Positions 61,881-64,000 of a DNA stretch of 64,000 nt are shown here, piece after piece. Where the stretch lies: NCBI RefSeq assembly GCF_007970805.1, contig NZ_CP042433.1, forward strand, positions 4,216,001 to 4,280,000. Reading direction: 5' to 3'. A program made the translations under genes and the position numbers. Position 1 is the stretch's first letter, and every line of letters begins with the position of its first letter. The notes under the pieces are model-generated. The model was not told where the DNA came from, searched no databases, and saw only the letters and a program-made list of their open reading frames with translations. This DNA comes from Flavisolibacter ginsenosidimutans. GTDB lineage: Bacteria > Bacteroidota > Bacteroidia > Chitinophagales > Chitinophagaceae.

Positions 61881-62249
61881 ATGCTGAACATTCTTGAAAA
61901 GCACGCAAAGTTTTTAGCCATTCTTTGGCTTTTATTTATTTCTGTTTTGTTTTTTCTTCCAGGATCGGCTCTTCCCAAAGCGGGTTGGCTTGATGCCATC
62001 TATTTTGACAAATGGGTACACTGTGGCTTTTTCGCACTGCTGGTTTTTTTGTGGCGTTTTTATTTCCCCAGGGAGTTGCGCTACAACTGGTGGCTTCTGC
62101 TTCTTGCACTTTGTTATGCCTTTGGTGTAGAAGTCATTCAATACTATTTCATTCCGAACCGCTCGTTTGATTTGTTTGATGTGATGGCCGATATGACCGG
62201 CGCATTTGCAGGCATTTGGTTTTGGACCAGAAGGTATATAAAAAAATAG
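61881..62249 (+). CDS. VanZ-like membrane protein
   Basis: A 122-residue protein with four membrane helices. The VanZ-like pattern is clear: FFLPGSALPK after the first helix, then DKWVHCGFFALLVFLW with the conserved Asp-Lys-x-x-His, GVEVIQYYFIPNRSFDLFDVMADMTGAFAG with the EVIQ and FDxxDxxAN-type motif, and a basic tail. Named after VanZ of teicoplanin resistance, but most members have no known role in resistance. The start at 61881 (MLNILEKHAKFLAIL) was chosen over a frame 14 codons longer. Confidence 0.88.
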   Translation: MLNILEKHAKFLAILWLLFISVLFFLPGSALPKAGWLDAIYFDKWVHCGFFALLVFLWRFYFPRELRYNWWLLLLALCYAFGVEVIQYYFIPNRSFDLFDVMADMTGAFAGIWFWTRRYIKK

Positions 62250-62270
62250 ACCCCTGTAGAAACAGGGGTC
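62243..62270 (-). terminator. Intrinsic terminator downstream of prfA
   Basis: GACCCCTG (62249-62256) pairs with CAGGGGTC (62263-62270) around 6 bases. On the minus strand it is followed by TATTTTTTTAT. On the plus strand there is no T-run, so it serves the minus strand. Confidence 0.75.
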
Positions 62271-62331
62271 GCAACCAAAACTAACTGCTTATGAGAAAAT
62301 TGACTGCTTTATGTGAGAAGAACTGACTTTA
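62249..62331 (-). ncRNA. Possible small RNA (prfA-VanZ gap)
   Basis: On the minus strand an about 83-base segment starts just after a -7-like word (CATATTTGC, 62337-62345; one base off consensus) and ends in a GC-rich hairpin with a long T-run. It contains no open frame of useful length. The rest of the gap (62346-62581) shows nothing I can support. It could instead be only the 3' end of the prfA transcript. Tentative. Confidence 0.3.
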
Positions 62332-62581
62332 TTAACGCAAATATGTTGCCAATTGTTTTTGCCGAATTGTTAACTGAATTTAAAAATCCGCAATTCTTTA
62401 AAAACGACTGTAAAAGATCTTCTGTTGTTTCGATAAGGTAGAAAAGACTATGCCAAAGATATACAGCTTTAGCGCATATGCAATCAAAAAAAATTACGGC
62501 ATTAAGGGTTTTCTTTTAAAATGACAAAGCATTGACAGCATTGTTTGCCTCAAATCAATAATGTATCAAACAAGCTCCAGA

Positions 62582-63646
62582 TTAATTCTGTTTTGCCATC
62601 TTTTCAGCGTTCTCAGCAAATTGCAAGGCCTCAATTAATTCGTCAATGTGTCCATCCATTACCTCCTGTAAATTATAAAGTGTAAGCCCAATGCGGTGAT
62701 CGGTTACGCGGCCTTGCGGATAGTTGTACGTTCTGATTTTGGCACTGCGGTCGCCGGTGCTTACAAGGCTTTTGCGGTGGCGGGATATTTCTTCTTCCTG
62801 TTTTCGCACCTGCTCTTCATACAATCGTGTGCGCAACATCTGCATGGCCTTTTCGCGGTTGCCTAATTGGCTGCGTTCTGTTTGGCAAATGACCACCGTG
62901 CCGGTTGGAATGTGTGTCAGCATGACCTTCGTTTCCACTTTGTTCACGTTCTGTCCGCCGGCGCCGCCGCTTCGTGCCGTTTCCATTTTTACGTCGCTTT
63001 CCTTTAACTCAAAATCTACTTCTTCGGCTTCGGGCATTACTGCAACGGTAGCCGCGCTGGTGTGCACACGTCCGCTTGCTTCCGTATCGGGTACGCGTTG
63101 TACACGGTGCACACCGCTTTCAAATTTGAGTGTGCCGTACACGTCATCGCCCACCACTTCAATTTGAATTTCTTTGTAGCCGCCTACCGTGCCTTCGGTT
63201 TCGGAAAGAATGGCGGTCTTCCATCCTTTGCGTTCGCAATAACGGGTGTACATGCGGGCAAGATTACCAGCAAAAAGACTTGCTTCGTCACCACCGGTGC
63301 CGGCCCTTATTTCAAGAATGGCGTTCTTGTCATCCTGTGGGTCTTTGGGGATCAGCATTTGCCGGACGTTGCTTTCGAGCGCCGCTAATTTTTCTTCCGT
63401 GCCGGGTAATTCTTCTTTGGCCAATTCACGCATTTCTTCATCCGCTCCGCTCAAAGCTTCTTTGTAAAAGTCAACGTCTTCCAAAAGCTTTTTATAGTCA
63501 TTGCGGGCCTGCACAAATTTTTCAAGGCTCCGGTATTCTTTTGAAAGTTGTCCGAATTTTTTGTTATCGGCAATAATTTCGGGATTGGTGAGGGCTACAC
63601 CCAAATCATCGAAGCGTGCTTTTATGGCTTCCAGTTTATCCAGCAT
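62582..63646 (-). CDS. prfA: Peptide chain release factor 1
   Basis: A 354-residue class I release factor that ends translation at UAA and UAG. The catalytic GGQ is in RSGGAGGQNVNKVET. The stop-codon reading tripeptide is PDT in QRVPDTEASGRVHTS, of the PxT type that marks RF1 rather than the SPF of RF2. Normal length. No frameshift site, as expected for RF1. A promoter word lies 16 bases upstream. Confidence 0.96.
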   Translation of the reverse strand: MLDKLEAIKARFDDLGVALTNPEIIADNKKFGQLSKEYRSLEKFVQARNDYKKLLEDVDFYKEALSGADEEMRELAKEELPGTEEKLAALESNVRQMLIPKDPQDDKNAILEIRAGTGGDEASLFAGNLARMYTRYCERKGWKTAILSETEGTVGGYKEIQIEVVGDDVYGTLKFESGVHRVQRVPDTEASGRVHTSAATVAVMPEAEEVDFELKESDVKMETARSGGAGGQNVNKVETKVMLTHIPTGTVVICQTERSQLGNREKAMQMLRTRLYEEQVRKQEEEISRHRKSLVSTGDRSAKIRTYNYPQGRVTDHRIGLTLYNLQEVMDGHIDELIEALQFAENAEKMAKQN

Positions 63647-63662
63647 GAAGAAAATTAAGGGA

Positions 63663-63671
63663 GCAAATTTA
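63663..63671 (-). promoter_or_regulatory. Bacteroidota -7 promoter word for prfA
   Basis: TAAATTTGC on the minus strand fits TAnnTTTG, 16 bases before the prfA ATG. Confidence 0.6.
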
Positions 63672-63713
63672 GGAATGTATCCGCACTGCGGAAGGCCGTA
63701 TTTTAGACGCCTT

Positions 63714-64000
63714 ATGCATTACCGGAAAATCCATCCCGACAAAGTTTTTGATGGCCATCAGCTTTTAACAGAGCAGGTATTAATTATAAGAGATGATGGA
63801 GTAATAGAAGCAGTGGTGCCAGCCGCCGAAGCCGGCGAAGGCGTTGAATGTATAAAAGGTTTGCTTACTCCCGGATTCATCAATTGCCACTGCCACCTCG
63901 AATTAAGCCACATGAAAGGGTTGATACCGGAAGGCACGGGGCTGGTAGATTTTGTTTTTAAGGTGGTGACGCAACGTAATGCGCCGGAGGAAGCAGTTTT
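63714..64000 (+). CDS. Amidohydrolase-family protein (3' end cut off by window)
   Basis: The first 95 residues of a metal-dependent hydrolase of the TRZ/ATZ and imidazolonepropionase-like group. The N-terminal beta-sandwich (HYRKIHPDKVFDGHQLL) is followed by the metal motif HxH in LTPGFINCHCHLELSHMKG, where the family has PGxxNxHxHLE. Typical substrates are deaminated purines, S-adenosylhomocysteine or triazines; the visible part does not decide. It is divergent from prfA. The frame runs off the right edge. Confidence 0.82.
   Translation, partial: MHYRKIHPDKVFDGHQLLTEQVLIIRDDGVIEAVVPAAEAGEGVECIKGLLTPGFINCHCHLELSHMKGLIPEGTGLVDFVFKVVTQRNAPEEAV

Noticed and set aside
62291..62326. An 11-codon plus-strand frame (MRKLTALCEKN) after the VanZ gene
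   Set aside because: Too short to support; it may be a chance ATG, and the minus-strand reading of the gap fits the promoter and terminator better.
1..64000. tRNA, rRNA, CRISPR, insertion sequence or phage attachment site
   Set aside because: Reading by eye found no cloverleaf with a conserved T-arm, no regularly spaced identical repeats and no transposase or integrase; a tRNAscan or repeat search could still find something missed.

Overview
This window reads as chromosomal DNA of a Bacteroidota bacterium, most likely from the Chitinophagaceae or a close relative. The lineage call is inference. It rests on a gldKLMN type IX secretion/gliding locus, a large secreted protein with a T9SS C-terminal sorting tail, TonB-receptor and DUF4271/DUF4783/DUF4197-type genes, the absence of convincing Shine-Dalgarno sites, and many copies of the Bacteroidota -7 promoter word TAnnTTTG just upstream of start codons. 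I see no rRNA, tRNA, CRISPR array, transposase, phage gene or plasmid function. Coding density is high and the window looks like core chromosome.

Layout. 1-9 kb: a truncated secreted protein, an M16 zinc peptidase with an expanded glycine-rich loop, an AIM24-family protein next to a KirBac potassium channel, and small envelope proteins (glycine-zipper lipoprotein, ankyrin protein, DUF4197 lipoprotein, Hsp20). 9-21 kb: AI-2E-family permease, M1 peptidase, DbpA-like RNA helicase, GH2 glycosidase, and an ileS / DksA-like pair. 21-35 kb: a haem region. It has a TonB siderophore receptor, hemJ and hemH on the minus strand, then hemA-hemC-hemD-hemE-hemF-hemB-hemL on the plus strand, and hemW convergent with it. 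Together these cover every enzymatic step from glutamyl-tRNA to protoheme. 35-46 kb: a BamA/TamA-like barrel, DUF4271, a second HemD-like protein, a YyaL-type thioredoxin-fold protein and the gldK-gldL-gldM-gldN cluster closed by a terminator. 46-64 kb: uvrC, an ECF sigma factor with a membrane-anchored putative anti-sigma/barrel partner, gpmI, DUF4783, a 1155-residue BNR/FN3 T9SS client, nadC, a SUI1-like factor, a thioredoxin protein, a YjdI-CDGSH iron-sulfur fusion, a Thermus-type isocitrate dehydrogenase, apaG, a VanZ-like protein, prfA and a truncated amidohydrolase.

How the genes work together: the haem cluster makes haem, and the siderophore receptor beside it may supply iron. GldKLMN would export cargo such as the sorting-tail protein at 52889-56356. 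The ECF sigma/anti-sigma pair probably senses the envelope.

Beyond genes, three structural themes stand out. First, AT-rich imperfect or perfect palindromes built from short repeated words sit between genes, often starting at a stop codon. Second, several promoters lie so close to their start codons that the transcripts should be leaderless. Third, there are unusually long perfect hairpins, including a 25-bp stem between convergent genes. A possible small RNA on the minus strand downstream of prfA is the best candidate for an unannotated gene. I found no clear new multi-gene system.
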